From Pseudomonas linyingensis (GTDB lineage Bacteria > Pseudomonadota > Gammaproteobacteria > Pseudomonadales > Pseudomonadaceae), in assembly GCF_900109175.1 (NCBI RefSeq), contig NZ_FNZE01000008.1, forward strand, positions 124,001-188,000: a stretch of 64,000 nt of DNA, given 5' to 3'. Both the position numbers and the translations under genes were made by a program. Within the stretch, counting starts at the first letter, position 1; every line of letters begins with the position of its first letter. The notes under the pieces were generated by a model. That model was given only the letters and a program-made list of their open reading frames with translations. It ran no database searches and was not told the origin of the DNA. Below, piece by piece: positions 18,877 to 29,814 of the stretch.

Positions 18877-21434
18877 AACCACACCATAAGGCCCAGTTCG
18901 AAGCGGTGGATCAGCGCCGGGTGGCAGGGGTACATGCGGATGCGGTACTCCAGTTTGCCGCACAGCTCCGGCGTCAGGTCGAGGGCATAGATCCGCTCGG
19001 CGCTGGCCGTGACGCCGCTGGCGGTCAGCGGGTAGTAGAGGATGTCGGCGCTGTGGTGCTCGGGGCGGTCGACCAGCAGCTCGACGACGACATCCTCGGG
19101 GGCCAGGCCATCGAGCTGCACGGCGACCTCGATGCGCAGCGAGGTGCCGAACGGCAGGCGCTGCTCGGGGGTCGCCAGCGAGTGCAGGCTGACCCGCGGC
19201 CAGGCCGCGCGGACCTTGGCCTTCCACTCGGCGACGCTGCGGGCCACGGCGAAGCCGTCGGCGGCGAAGCGGCGGCCGTGCTCGGCAGCCGGGGCGTAGA
19301 GCCGCTGCACGTACTCGTTGACCATGCGGATCATATTGAAGCGCGGCGTGATGGTGGCAATCGAGCGCTTGGCCATCGCCACCCACTCCGGCGAATAGCC
19401 CATCGGGCCGGTACGGTAGTAGGTCGGGATGACCTGGTCCTGGAGGATTTCGTACAGCGTGCGCGCCTCTTCGGCGTCGCGCTGGGCCTCGTCGAGGTGG
19501 CCGGGAGCCGGTTTGATCGCCCAGCCGTTGGGCACCTCGCCGCTGTCGTCGTAACCCTCGCCCCACCAGCCATCGAGCATGGACAGGTTGAGGGCACCGT
19601 TCATGGCCGCCTTCATCCCCGAGGTGCCGGAGGCTTCCAGCGGGTAGATCGGGTTGTTGAGCCAGACGTCGACGCCGGCCACCAGGGTGCGCGACAGGTG
19701 CAGGTCGTAGCCCTCGATGAGCAGGATGCGCCCCTCGAACTCCGGCTGGCTGGCCAGCTGCGCGATCCTGCGGATGATCTCCTGTCCCGGCTGGTCGGCC
19801 GGGTGTGCCTTGCCGGCGAACAGGAACAGCACCGGGCGGTCAGGATCGCCGATGATTTCGCGCAGCCATTGCGGATCATGGAAGAGCAGCGCGGCACGCT
19901 TGTAGGTGGCGAAGCGGCGGGCGAAGCCGATGATCAGCAGGTTGGGGTTGCACGGATCGACGAGCTTCAGCAGGCGGTCGAGGTGGGTGGGCGAGCCCTG
20001 GTTGCGCAGGTGCTGCTCGCGGATGCGGCTGCGCACCAGCTGCAGCAGCATCGACTTGAGCTGCTGGCGGATGCCCCAGAAGGTGGTGTCCGGAATCTGC
20101 CGGATGCCATCCCAGTTGCCGGGGTCGACTTGCCGCTCCTGCCAGCCGATGCCGAGGTAGCGCTCGAAGGTTTCCAGCCATTCCGGCGCCAGGAAGGTCG
20201 GCAGATGCACGCCGTTGGTCACGTAGTTCATCGGGTTTTCCGCAGGGTCGATCTGTGGCCACAGGTGGGCGAGGATGCTGGCCGAGACGTTGCCGTGGAT
20301 GCGTGAGACCCCGTTGTGCTGGCGGGAGGTGCGCACCGCCAGCGCCGTCATGTTGAACTCCGTCGAGCCGGGCTCGGCACCCAGCGCCAGCACCTGTTCG
20401 GGGGAGACGCCGACGTTCTTGCACCAGTGCTCGGCGTAGCGCCGCATCATCTCCTCGCTGAAATGGTCGTGGCCGGCAGGAACGGCGGTGTGGGTGGTGA
20501 ACACCACGTTGGCGGCGGCGGCTTCGAGCGCGGCCTCGTAGGGCAGCCCCTCGCTGATCAGGCTGCGCACGCGCTCGACGATCAGGAAGGCGGCATGGCC
20601 TTCGTTGATGTGCCAGACGGTCGGCTTGAGGCCGAGCGCCGCCAGGGCGCGGGCGCCGCCGACGCCGAGGAGGATTTCCTGTTCGATGCGGGTGGTCTTG
20701 TCGCCGCCGTACAGGCGGTGGGTGATCTCGCGGTCCTGCGCGGAATTCTGCTCGAGCCAGGTGTCGAGCAGGATGATGCGCACATGGCCCACGCGCACCT
20801 CCCAGACCTTGGCGAACACCCGGCGATCCGGCAGGTTGATATGAACCAGCAGTTCCTGACCGCTGGCGTCGAGCACCGGAGATACTGGCAGGTCGTCGAA
20901 GTCCGAGTCGTGGTAGGAGGCCTGCTGGCGTCCTTCGGCATCCAGTTTCTGGTGGAAATAGCCTTCCCGGTAGAACAGGCCGACGCCGACGAAGGGCAGT
21001 CCCATGTCGCTGGCCGCCTTGCAATGGTCGCCAGCGAGAATGCCGAGGCCGCCGGAATAGATCGGCAGGCTCTCGTGCAGGCCGAATTCGGCGCAGAAAT
21101 AGGCGATCAGGTCGTCTTCCTGGAAGGGCTTGCCGGGTACGTGCCCCATGTATGGCCGTTCGTGATAGCTGTCGTAGCTCGCGAGGACGCGATCGAGGGC
21201 ACCGAGGAAGATCGGGTTTTCCGCGTTGGCTTCCAGGCACTTCTGGTCGGCGCGCTTCAGAAAGGCCTTGGGGTTGTGGTTGGTCAGGTTCCACAGCGAG
21301 GGCGAGAGACTGGCGAACAGGCCGCGGGTCGGCCGGTCCCAGCTGTACCAGAGGTTGTTGGCCAGCTCGTGCATGCGCTCCAGTTGCTGGGGAATCCGCG
21401 GGTTGACTTCGAGCTTGTAGACAGTACCTGTCAT
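18873..21434 (-). CDS. glgP: Alpha-glucan (glycogen) phosphorylase
   Basis: An 853-residue GT35 phosphorylase, releasing glucose-1-phosphate from glycogen with pyridoxal phosphate. The N-terminal LANNLWYSWDRPTRGLF region marks the alpha-glucan phosphorylase subgroup with a DUF3417-type start rather than the classic GlgP/MalP subgroup. Other marks are GGLGILAGDH, WHINEGHAAF, VWLNNPIYPLEASGTSGMK (PLP lysine and phosphate site) and GWWGEGYD. It overlaps glgA at one end and the GH57 gene at the other by four bases each, so the cluster is translationally coupled. It is functionally paired with the glucanotransferase next door, which remodels the limit dextrins. Confidence 0.94.
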   Translation of the reverse strand: MTGTVYKLEVNPRIPQQLERMHELANNLWYSWDRPTRGLFASLSPSLWNLTNHNPKAFLKRADQKCLEANAENPIFLGALDRVLASYDSYHERPYMGHVPGKPFQEDDLIAYFCAEFGLHESLPIYSGGLGILAGDHCKAASDMGLPFVGVGLFYREGYFHQKLDAEGRQQASYHDSDFDDLPVSPVLDASGQELLVHINLPDRRVFAKVWEVRVGHVRIILLDTWLEQNSAQDREITHRLYGGDKTTRIEQEILLGVGGARALAALGLKPTVWHINEGHAAFLIVERVRSLISEGLPYEAALEAAAANVVFTTHTAVPAGHDHFSEEMMRRYAEHWCKNVGVSPEQVLALGAEPGSTEFNMTALAVRTSRQHNGVSRIHGNVSASILAHLWPQIDPAENPMNYVTNGVHLPTFLAPEWLETFERYLGIGWQERQVDPGNWDGIRQIPDTTFWGIRQQLKSMLLQLVRSRIREQHLRNQGSPTHLDRLLKLVDPCNPNLLIIGFARRFATYKRAALLFHDPQWLREIIGDPDRPVLFLFAGKAHPADQPGQEIIRRIAQLASQPEFEGRILLIEGYDLHLSRTLVAGVDVWLNNPIYPLEASGTSGMKAAMNGALNLSMLDGWWGEGYDDSGEVPNGWAIKPAPGHLDEAQRDAEEARTLYEILQDQVIPTYYRTGPMGYSPEWVAMAKRSIATITPRFNMIRMVNEYVQRLYAPAAEHGRRFAADGFAVARSVAEWKAKVRAAWPRVSLHSLATPEQRLPFGTSLRIEVAVQLDGLAPEDVVVELLVDRPEHHSADILYYPLTASGVTASAERIYALDLTPELCGKLEYRIRMYPCHPALIHRFELGLMVWL

Positions 21435-23410
21435 GATTTTCCTGGCGCCATGCTGAGATGGATGGAAAGGGTGCAGTCGTTGTCCGGGATGGTCCAGAGA
21501 AGCCCGATCTCGACCGCCTGCATGATCTTTTCAAAGCCGGCTTCGGATTGCGACACGGTGTGATGCGGCCGTGCGCGGATCTCCAGCGGATGGGAGCAGC
21601 CCAGCTGCAGCGCAGCGTCGAGCAGGCCGTCCTCCAGGCTCAGTCGGCAGCACTCCGGCAGGTGCAGCGGCTGGCCGAAGCCGCCGGGAATGCTGCCATC
21701 CTCCAGCACATAGCGGCCGAGAAAGCCGTCGCAGCTGGGCATGGCGAGATTGATCGTGGTGGCGAAGCGCTGGCCGGCCAGCTGGCGCAGGTGCCAGCTG
21801 ACAGTCAGCGTGCCCTCGCTCAGCGCGTAGCGCTTGGCCAGGCCGGCGCGCTGGAAGCTCAGCGGATCGCTGGCCCTCTGCACATAGTCGGTCAGCGTCG
21901 TGCCCTCCAGCGCATCCAGCCACGACACCCGCGGCTGCGCATCGGGGACGATGTCGGCCGCCGTGATGGGCTGCTTGCAGCGGACGATGTCGTGGGCCGA
22001 GGCGATGCCCTCGCCTTGGTGCTGGCTGGGGCTGCCGCCGATCCGTTCGTGGTACTGCTCGTGGTAGCGGCGCAGCGTGTCGGCGAAGTTGTGCCGCAGC
22101 GGGTAGCTGCTCAGCTCGTGGGCGGCGCCCAGGCCGTCGTCGCGCAGCACCAGTTGCAGCACCGGCGTGTGGGCGAAGGTCTCGATCCGGCCGTCCAGAT
22201 CGAGGTCGCACCGCGCCAGCGGCGGGCGCGGGGAGAGGGCGTCGAGTCCGGCCTCGAGGGCGATCAGGTTGTGCCAGACCGCACGGCGCAGGTGGGGCAG
22301 GTAGAGGCCGCCGAACAGGCCGTGCCAGTAGGCATCGTTGGCCTGGGCGCGGTACAGCGCGGCGACCAGTTCTGGCGGCGGCGCGGCGATTTCGCCCAGG
22401 CGCGCGGACAGCCCGAGCATGCGCTTGTGCATCCAGTTGGCTTCGGCATAGCGCGACAGGAAGTTGCGCCAGATTCCGCCACGGATGAACGGCCGCTGCT
22501 GGTCGAGATTCCCGGCGGCCTTGGCGTTGGCCAGCAACTGCGCATAGACCGCGGCGGCAGGCATCGGCAGCGGCCACTGGTTCATTTCGCTGTAGGAGGT
22601 GGTCGGCAGATAGACCACGCCGCGGCTGGCCTGCCGGGCGTGGAAGTCGGCGTAGGTGGCCGTGCGGATCCGGGCGCTGGTCAGCACGCCCTCGATCATC
22701 GCCCGCAGCCAGCCGCGGGTGTACACCCAGTCGTGGGTTTCCGGCCAGATGCCGAATTTCTCGATGTCGTCGAAATAGATGGCGGCTTGCTGGCCGTGCT
22801 CGGCCTGATGCTCCAGATGGGCGATGACCTCGGCGGTCGGGGAGAAGGGCAGCCGGTAGCGCAGGGCCTCCGAGATCGGGAACAGGTCGAGGCGCACACC
22901 GCCTTCCTCGGTGCTGAAGTAGCCATCCAGTTCGTCGCCACGCTTGCCGGTACACAGGAAGTGGTAGTCGTCGACCATGACGTAGCGGATGCCAGTGTCC
23001 GCCAGCGCCGGGATCACGGTGGATTCCCAGACCCGCTCGGTCAGCCAGGCGCCCTGCGGCGGCACGCCGGTCCAGGCCGTCAGTTTGGCATTGAGGGTGG
23101 CCAACTGGCCGACCCGGTCGCGCGGCGGGATGGCGGCGAGGACCGGTTCGCTATCGCCGGAGCTGAACAGCTCGACCTGGCCGCGCTGGACCATCGCGGC
23201 GAGCAGCGCCATGTCGGCAGGGAAGCGTTCGCGCAGCCAGTCGAGCAGCCAGCCGGAAACATGCATCGCGAAACGGAAGCCGGGATAGTCGAACAGGGTC
23301 TCCAGGAACGGCTTGTAGCAGCGCAGATGCGCCTCTTCGATGACCTCCGGGAAATTGCCGACGGGCTGGTGGGCATGCACGCCGAACAGCAGGGTGACGG
23401 CGTGGGTCAT
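21431..23410 (-). CDS. GH57 glycoside hydrolase, probable 4-alpha-glucanotransferase
   Basis: A 659-residue member of glycoside hydrolase family 57. The N-terminal barrel begins LLFGVHAHQPVGNF; the nucleophile region is SSGDSEPVL (Glu88) and the acid/base region IYFDDIEKFGIW (Asp214). The rest fits the central and C-terminal beta-sandwich domains of the Thermococcus-type 4-alpha-glucanotransferase, which is of the same length. It would rearrange maltodextrins so the phosphorylase can go further. An alpha-amylase or branching function within GH57 cannot be excluded. ATG 23410 overlaps the upstream stop by four bases. The longer open frame upstream is a shadow. Confidence 0.82.
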   Translation of the reverse strand: MTHAVTLLFGVHAHQPVGNFPEVIEEAHLRCYKPFLETLFDYPGFRFAMHVSGWLLDWLRERFPADMALLAAMVQRGQVELFSSGDSEPVLAAIPPRDRVGQLATLNAKLTAWTGVPPQGAWLTERVWESTVIPALADTGIRYVMVDDYHFLCTGKRGDELDGYFSTEEGGVRLDLFPISEALRYRLPFSPTAEVIAHLEHQAEHGQQAAIYFDDIEKFGIWPETHDWVYTRGWLRAMIEGVLTSARIRTATYADFHARQASRGVVYLPTTSYSEMNQWPLPMPAAAVYAQLLANAKAAGNLDQQRPFIRGGIWRNFLSRYAEANWMHKRMLGLSARLGEIAAPPPELVAALYRAQANDAYWHGLFGGLYLPHLRRAVWHNLIALEAGLDALSPRPPLARCDLDLDGRIETFAHTPVLQLVLRDDGLGAAHELSSYPLRHNFADTLRRYHEQYHERIGGSPSQHQGEGIASAHDIVRCKQPITAADIVPDAQPRVSWLDALEGTTLTDYVQRASDPLSFQRAGLAKRYALSEGTLTVSWHLRQLAGQRFATTINLAMPSCDGFLGRYVLEDGSIPGGFGQPLHLPECCRLSLEDGLLDAALQLGCSHPLEIRARPHHTVSQSEAGFEKIMQAVEIGLLWTIPDNDCTLSIHLSMAPGKS

Positions 23411-25095
23411 GGTCCGCCCTCGGGCGCTTCGGGTATTTCGGGCGCCACGGCACGGCGCATCGTGCCGGCGCTGTCGGATGCGCCGCCGTGGCTGATTGGG
23501 TGTTCCAGACTGGCCGGAACCGGCAGCTCGAGCAGGCGATAGAGTGCCTTGAGGTTGTCGCGAAACAGCAGGTCGAAGCTGGCGACCGAGTGTGGCGAGT
23601 TGTAGTCGCCCAGCCACCAGAACCAGTCCGAACTTTCGCAGCCGGACAGGCACTGCAGGACCTGCGCCCGCCGCTCGGCGCTCAGCCGGCCGCTGTCGAG
23701 GACGCGGTCGGTGCACTGCTTGGCCGTGCACAGCAGCTCCCAGGCGCGGTTCTTGTCGGGACTGCCGATCCAGGTCGACAGCGTGCCGAACACCCAGCTG
23801 CCGGCCGTCAGGCGTGGCAGGCGGACGCGACGGTCGCGGTGCGCGGCGGCCGCCTGGCTCAGGGTGACGGTGCGGATGGTGTCGCTCTGCTCCAGCGCCG
23901 TGTAGAGGTTGCTGAAGAAATACCAGCCGTTGTACGGGTAATACTCCCAGGCGTTTTCGCCATCGAGAAACACCGGGATCAGGTTGCGCGGATCCTGCTC
24001 GTGGAGGGCATTGGCCTCGTGCATGAAGTGCTCGGCGGCATCGCGCCCGTGCCACTTCGCGTACTCGAAGCCGATCTGATCGGAGAGTGACTCGTTGCGG
24101 AAAAACAGCGTGATATCGGCGGGCGTGCCTTCAGGTGCCTGCCAGGGAACGCCGACGTCCGCGGCATCGCCCGCCGAGTGCCTGAGCACGCCTTGACCGC
24201 TGGCGGTCCAGACGAAACCGGCCTCGGCAATCTGCTTGAGGAAGGCGGTGGAGAGCGCACCTTCGGCGGGCCACAGTCCACTCGGCGGCTTGCCGAAGCG
24301 GCGCTGATGGCTGCTGCGCCCGGCGTCGAGCTGGGCCGCGACCCGCGAGCGGCCTCCCGGGTAGTCGGGCGAGGAGGGTAGCGAACACTCCGGCATGGCC
24401 TCGCGGGCGACGTGGAAGTCGAGCAGCAGGGGGGCCAGGGGATGGTGCGAGGGCGTGCAGCTGAGTTCGATCTGCCCGGACTCGGCCAGCGCCCGGTAGC
24501 GTGGGATCAGATCGCCGAGGATGCGGGTCACTTCGCCGAGCAGCGCCTGGCGGTCCTGTTGGTCGAACTCGCTGCCCTTGGCCATCAGCTCGGGGATCAC
24601 GCCGCCCGCACGACGCAGGGTTTCGCCGCTCCAGGCCAGCAGATACCAGGTGGCGAGGTCGGTGAAGTAGTGGTCGGCGAGATAGTGCAGGGCATCGCCG
24701 TCCTGTTCGCGCAGCAGATTCGCCAGGTCGCGCAGACGTCGGTAGGGGGCGAAGGGCTCCAGCATGGTCGGGGCGTTGCAGTGAAAGGCGTTGTCGAGCA
24801 GCCAGGCCCGGTCGGCCTCGCTCAGGGCTTGCGACGACGGCGCGTCGAGGATGCGCAGCAGGGTGTCGCGCCACTGGCGGTTGTGCAGCTGAGCGCAGTA
24901 GTCCTCGATCTGCTCGAGCAGCACCGGGACGAAATTGACCGTGCAGTGCACGCCCGGGTGCCGCTCGAGGTGGCCGGCCATGTCGGTGTAATCCTTGAGC
25001 GCGTGCAGCAGCACCCAGGGCAGGACGAACTGGCCGGTCTCGGGATGCCGGTAGTCGGGCTGATGCATGTGCCAGAGCAGGGCGAGATCGGCCAT
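23407..25095 (-). CDS. GH57 glycoside hydrolase, alpha-amylase-like
   Basis: A 562-residue second GH57 protein, clearly different from its neighbour. It starts ADLALLWHMHQPDYRHPETGQFVLPWVLLHALKDY, the family N-terminal motif, and has IELSCTPSHHPLAPLL (region 2), GLWPAEGALS (region 3), PVFLDGENAWEYYPYNG (region 4) and WFWWLGDYNS. This pattern is that of the amylopullulanase/alpha-amylase-like GH57 group. Its substrate is probably glycogen or maltodextrin. It is overlapped by four bases at its stop and starts five bases after glgC, so it is part of the glycogen operon. The last 30 residues are proline/alanine-rich. Confidence 0.8.
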   Translation of the reverse strand: MADLALLWHMHQPDYRHPETGQFVLPWVLLHALKDYTDMAGHLERHPGVHCTVNFVPVLLEQIEDYCAQLHNRQWRDTLLRILDAPSSQALSEADRAWLLDNAFHCNAPTMLEPFAPYRRLRDLANLLREQDGDALHYLADHYFTDLATWYLLAWSGETLRRAGGVIPELMAKGSEFDQQDRQALLGEVTRILGDLIPRYRALAESGQIELSCTPSHHPLAPLLLDFHVAREAMPECSLPSSPDYPGGRSRVAAQLDAGRSSHQRRFGKPPSGLWPAEGALSTAFLKQIAEAGFVWTASGQGVLRHSAGDAADVGVPWQAPEGTPADITLFFRNESLSDQIGFEYAKWHGRDAAEHFMHEANALHEQDPRNLIPVFLDGENAWEYYPYNGWYFFSNLYTALEQSDTIRTVTLSQAAAAHRDRRVRLPRLTAGSWVFGTLSTWIGSPDKNRAWELLCTAKQCTDRVLDSGRLSAERRAQVLQCLSGCESSDWFWWLGDYNSPHSVASFDLLFRDNLKALYRLLELPVPASLEHPISHGGASDSAGTMRRAVAPEIPEAPEGGP

Positions 25096-25100
25096 GGCGG

Positions 25101-26441
25101 CTACGGGCGCCAGGCCGAACCCTGGCCGAGCATCGTGGCGGTGACCAGGGTGACGCCGCGCGGACTGACGTAGAAGCGCTTGCGGTCTTCTTCCGGGTCT
25201 ACGCCGATGACCATGCCTTCGGGAATCCGGCACTGGCGGTCGATCACGCAGCGCTTGAGTACCGCATGCCGGCCGATTTCGACATTGGGAAGAATGACCG
25301 AGTCCTCGACCTTGGCCCAGCTGTGGACCTTGACGCCGGAGAACAGCATCGAATTGGTGACCGTGGCGCCGGAAATGATGCAGCCACTGGAAATCAGCGA
25401 GTCCATCGCTACGCCGCGGCGATCGTTGTCGTTGAACACGAACTTGGCCGGCGGCAGCTGTTTCTGATGGGTCCAGATCGGCCAGTGCGTGTCGTAGAGA
25501 TCGAGTTCGGGCGTGACCTTGGTCATGTCCATGTTCGCTTCCCAGTAGGCATCGATGGTCCCCACGTCCCGCCAGTAGGGTTTCTCCGCGTTTCGGCCGA
25601 CGCAGGAGTCGGCGAAGCGGTGGGCGAACACCCGGTGGCGCGCCACGATGTGGGGAATGATGTCCTTGCCGAAGTCGCGGCTGGAGCCGGGGGTGTGGGC
25701 GTCGCGCTCCAGCTGCTCGATGAGGAAGCGGGTATTGAAGATGTAGATGCCCATCGACGCCAGGGCGCGCTCGGGATTGCCGGGAATGCTCGGTGGGACC
25801 TGCGGCTTTTCGACGAACTCCACCACGCGGTCCTCGTCGTCGACGGCCATCACGCCGAACTCGCGGGCATCGGCAATCGGCACGTCGATGCAGGCCACCG
25901 TCATGTCGGCGCGCTGGCGGGCATGGGCGGCCAGCATGCGCCCATAGTCCATCTTGTAGATGTGGTCGCCGGCGACGATCAGCACGTGCTCGGGGTTGCA
26001 GCGGTGGATGAAGTTCAGGTTCTGGTAAACCGCATCGGCGGTGCCCTGGTACCACTGGGTTTCGTCGATCTGCTGCTGGGCGGGAAGGAGCTGGATGTAC
26101 TCGTCGAAGCGGCCATCGAGGAAACTCCAGCCGCGCTGGATGTGGCGGATCAGGCTGTGGGCCTTGTACTGGGTGGCGACGCCGATCTTGCGGATGCCGG
26201 AGTTGACGCAGTTGGAGAGGGTGAAGTCGATGATGCGGAACTTGCCGGCAAAGTGCACCGCGGGTTTGGTGCGGAACTCGGTCAGCTGCTGGAGTCGACT
26301 GCCACGGCCGCCGGCCAGGATGATGGCGAAGGTGTTGCGGGTCAGTTGGCTGATGAAGCGTGTGCCGGTCTGGGTCCTGTCGCCAGGCGCGGCATCCGTC
26401 TGATGCAGGCCGTCGCGGATTTGAGGCATAGTGGTTTCCAT
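25101..26441 (-). CDS. glgC: Glucose-1-phosphate adenylyltransferase
   Basis: A 446-residue ADP-glucose pyrophosphorylase, the committed step of glycogen synthesis. The nucleotide-binding [21 protein letters not shown] sits near residues 36-56; [24 protein letters not shown] and FVEKPQ follow, and a C-terminal left-handed beta-helix is indicated by [10 protein letters not shown] and [13 protein letters not shown]. The start at 26441 has GAGGGAG three bases upstream; ATG 26429 is an alternative. It is the first gene of the leftward glycogen unit and divergent from glgB. Allosteric control by sugar phosphates is known for the family but cannot be read here. Confidence 0.95.
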   Translation of the reverse strand: METTMPQIRDGLHQTDAAPGDRTQTGTRFISQLTRNTFAIILAGGRGSRLQQLTEFRTKPAVHFAGKFRIIDFTLSNCVNSGIRKIGVATQYKAHSLIRHIQRGWSFLDGRFDEYIQLLPAQQQIDETQWYQGTADAVYQNLNFIHRCNPEHVLIVAGDHIYKMDYGRMLAAHARQRADMTVACIDVPIADAREFGVMAVDDEDRVVEFVEKPQVPPSIPGNPERALASMGIYIFNTRFLIEQLERDAHTPGSSRDFGKDIIPHIVARHRVFAHRFADSCVGRNAEKPYWRDVGTIDAYWEANMDMTKVTPELDLYDTHWPIWTHQKQLPPAKFVFNDNDRRGVAMDSLISSGCIISGATVTNSMLFSGVKVHSWAKVEDSVILPNVEIGRHAVLKRCVIDRQCRIPEGMVIGVDPEEDRKRFYVSPRGVTLVTATMLGQGSAWRP

Positions 26442-26504
26442 TCGCTCCCTCTTCTTCTTGTTGTTGTTCCGATCCGTTGGTGGGGCTTCTCCTAAAGGCT
26501 GAAA
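26442..26504. promoter_or_regulatory. Short divergent intergenic region between glgC and glgB
   Basis: Only 63 bases separate the two start codons, so both promoters and any operator must overlap here or lie inside the coding regions. It contains a T-rich run on the plus strand (CTTCTTCTTGTTGTTGTTCC) and AAAGG placed as the glgB ribosome-binding site. I see no convincing -35/-10 pair. Confidence 0.45.
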
Positions 26505-28376
<1,872 letters not shown>

Positions 28377-28398
28377 GCGACACGCCAGGCTGACCTGC

Positions 28399-29307
28399 TC
28401 AGGCGTCGCTGCCACCGATCTGCTTGCGGTAGGCGCGGACGACCTCCAGGAAGGCGGCCAGAATCGGCGAGCGATCCTCAGCGCGAAAGACACAGCTCAA
28501 ATCGATCCGGGCGTTCTCGGGCAGGCCGCTGATTGGCCGGTACACCACCCCCGGCAGCGCCAGCACCGACGTCGACTCAGACACCAGGCAGGCACCGAAG
28601 CCGCTGGCCACCAGGGCGATGGCCGAGACCACGTCGCCGACCTCCTGGGAAATCTGCGGGACGAAGCCGACCTGCTGGCAGAGGCCGATGACCCGGTCGA
28701 TGAAGCTGGGGCGGCTGCCGGTGGGGAACACGACCAGCGGGTGCTCGGCGAGCGAGGCGAAGGGCACCACGGTCTGCTCGGCGAGCGGATGGCTCGCGCT
28801 GATCGCCAGCAGCAGCGACTCGGTGGTGACCAGCTCGGTAGCGAGGTCCGGCAAGGGCGTGATCACGCGGTTGAAACCCACGTTGATGCGCCGCTGGCGC
28901 AGGGCTTCGATCTGCTCGCTCTTGTTCATGCTGTGCAGGACGATCTTGACCTCGGGGTAGGCCGCGCGGAATTCGGCCAGCACCTTCGGGATGATGTCGA
29001 GGATCGCCGAACCGAAGATGCCGACGTCGAGGCGGCCGAGCTTGCCTTGTCCGGCGCGCTGGGTGCGTTCGGTGGCCTGCTCGACCACCGCGCGGATGTT
29101 GCGCGCCTCCTCGAGCAGCAGCTCGCCGGCCGGGGTCAGCTCCATGCCGCGCGGGGTGCGGGTGAACAGCTGCACCCCCAGTTCCTCCTCGAGCTGCTGG
29201 ATCTGCCGGGTCAGCGGCGGTTGCGAGATGTGCAGTCGGGCAGCGGCGCGACCGATGTTCTGCTCTTCGGCAACGGCGATGAAATACCGGAGATGACGTA
29301 GTTCCAT
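28399..29307 (-). CDS. LysR-family transcriptional regulator, BenM/CatM/CatR-like
   Basis: A 302-residue LysR regulator. The N-terminal winged helix-turn-helix (MELRHLRYFIAVAEEQNIGRAAARLHISQPPLT, then FTRTPRGMELTPAG) is of the type seen in BenM, CatM, CatR and ClcR. The ligand domain spans about residues 90-300 and includes FPTGSRPSFIDRV and VASGFGACLVSES. Known members of this branch answer muconate or related ring-cleavage products and bind ATAC-N7-GTAT sites. Exactly such a site lies 35 bases from its start codon, between it and the divergent DUF1329 gene, and copies occur at 31266 and 60664. It therefore probably controls itself, the DUF1329 units and the meta-pathway operon. The ligand is unknown. 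Confidence 0.88.
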   Translation of the reverse strand: MELRHLRYFIAVAEEQNIGRAAARLHISQPPLTRQIQQLEEELGVQLFTRTPRGMELTPAGELLLEEARNIRAVVEQATERTQRAGQGKLGRLDVGIFGSAILDIIPKVLAEFRAAYPEVKIVLHSMNKSEQIEALRQRRINVGFNRVITPLPDLATELVTTESLLLAISASHPLAEQTVVPFASLAEHPLVVFPTGSRPSFIDRVIGLCQQVGFVPQISQEVGDVVSAIALVASGFGACLVSESTSVLALPGVVYRPISGLPENARIDLSCVFRAEDRSPILAAFLEVVRAYRKQIGGSDA

Positions 29308-29341
29308 GCTGGTAACCCTGCAGGAGGAAACTGGCCGCTTG

Positions 29342-29406
29342 ATACCTTTTGGGTACCAGGGAAAGTTTTCAATGGTATTGGACGGTAGAGCATGTGGGCA
29401 ATAGAT
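29342..29406 (+). promoter_or_regulatory. LysR-type site and promoter for the first DUF1329 gene (copy A)
   Basis: ATAC (29342-29345), seven bases, GTAC (29353-29356) is a near-perfect BenM/CatM-type recognition site. GTAT follows at 29375, overlapping a -35 TTGGAC (29378-29383); 17 bases on is a -10-like ATAGAT (29401-29406). The recognition site is centred about 64 bases before the expected start, the normal place for a LysR regulatory site. GTATTGGACGGTA is shared exactly with copy B at 31299, with identical spacing. The start codon of the LysR gene is 35 bases to the left. Confidence 0.75.
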
Positions 29407-29587
29407 TTCCAGCCCACTCCATGCCTGACACTATGACGTGGAGTTTGTGGTCGCAGGTAAATACCGGTAAACAACAAAAACAACAACAGCGATATTCGCA
29501 TCAAGGGCACGGCGAAATCTGCCCGTAGTGACGAGCCTGAATTGCAGACGAGGTTTTCCGCTTATTGGAGCTTTGAATAAGTAGTCA

Positions 29588-29719
29588 TTTCCGCGCAGGC
29601 GGAAATCCACAAGCCAGGCAGCACCCGGGCTCCCGTATTCGCGGGAGCGAAGGTGAGTGGTTTTATTCGGATTTCCCCCAGGCACAGCTATTTCGCCACG
29701 GACGAAATAGCTGTGCCTG
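29588..29719 (+). repeat. Hairpin-rich leader of the first DUF1329 gene
   Basis: Three stem-loops lie in the roughly 400-base leader. TTTCCGC/GCGGAAA is at 29588-29605 (seven base pairs, four-base loop). GCTCCCG/CGGGAGC is at 29629-29648 (seven base pairs). A perfect 17-base-pair stem has arms at 29679-29695 and 29703-29719 and a seven-base loop. None has a U-run, so they are not ordinary terminators. The first two resemble REP-type elements. The rest of 29407-29814 holds nothing else I can identify; no gene is supported there. Confidence 0.7.
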
Positions 29720-29814
29720 AGTTTGCCTTCAGGAAACAACTTCTGGTCTCGAGCTGATAACACCTCGGCTTGAGGTCGCTTGCATGCCGAATATCGCCAG
29801 CCAAGGACAACACC

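Noticed and set aside
21531-22955. 474-codon and similar minus-strand frames overlapping the GH57 genes
   Set aside because: They overlap the GH57 gene in the wrong frame with arginine/alanine-rich shadow composition.
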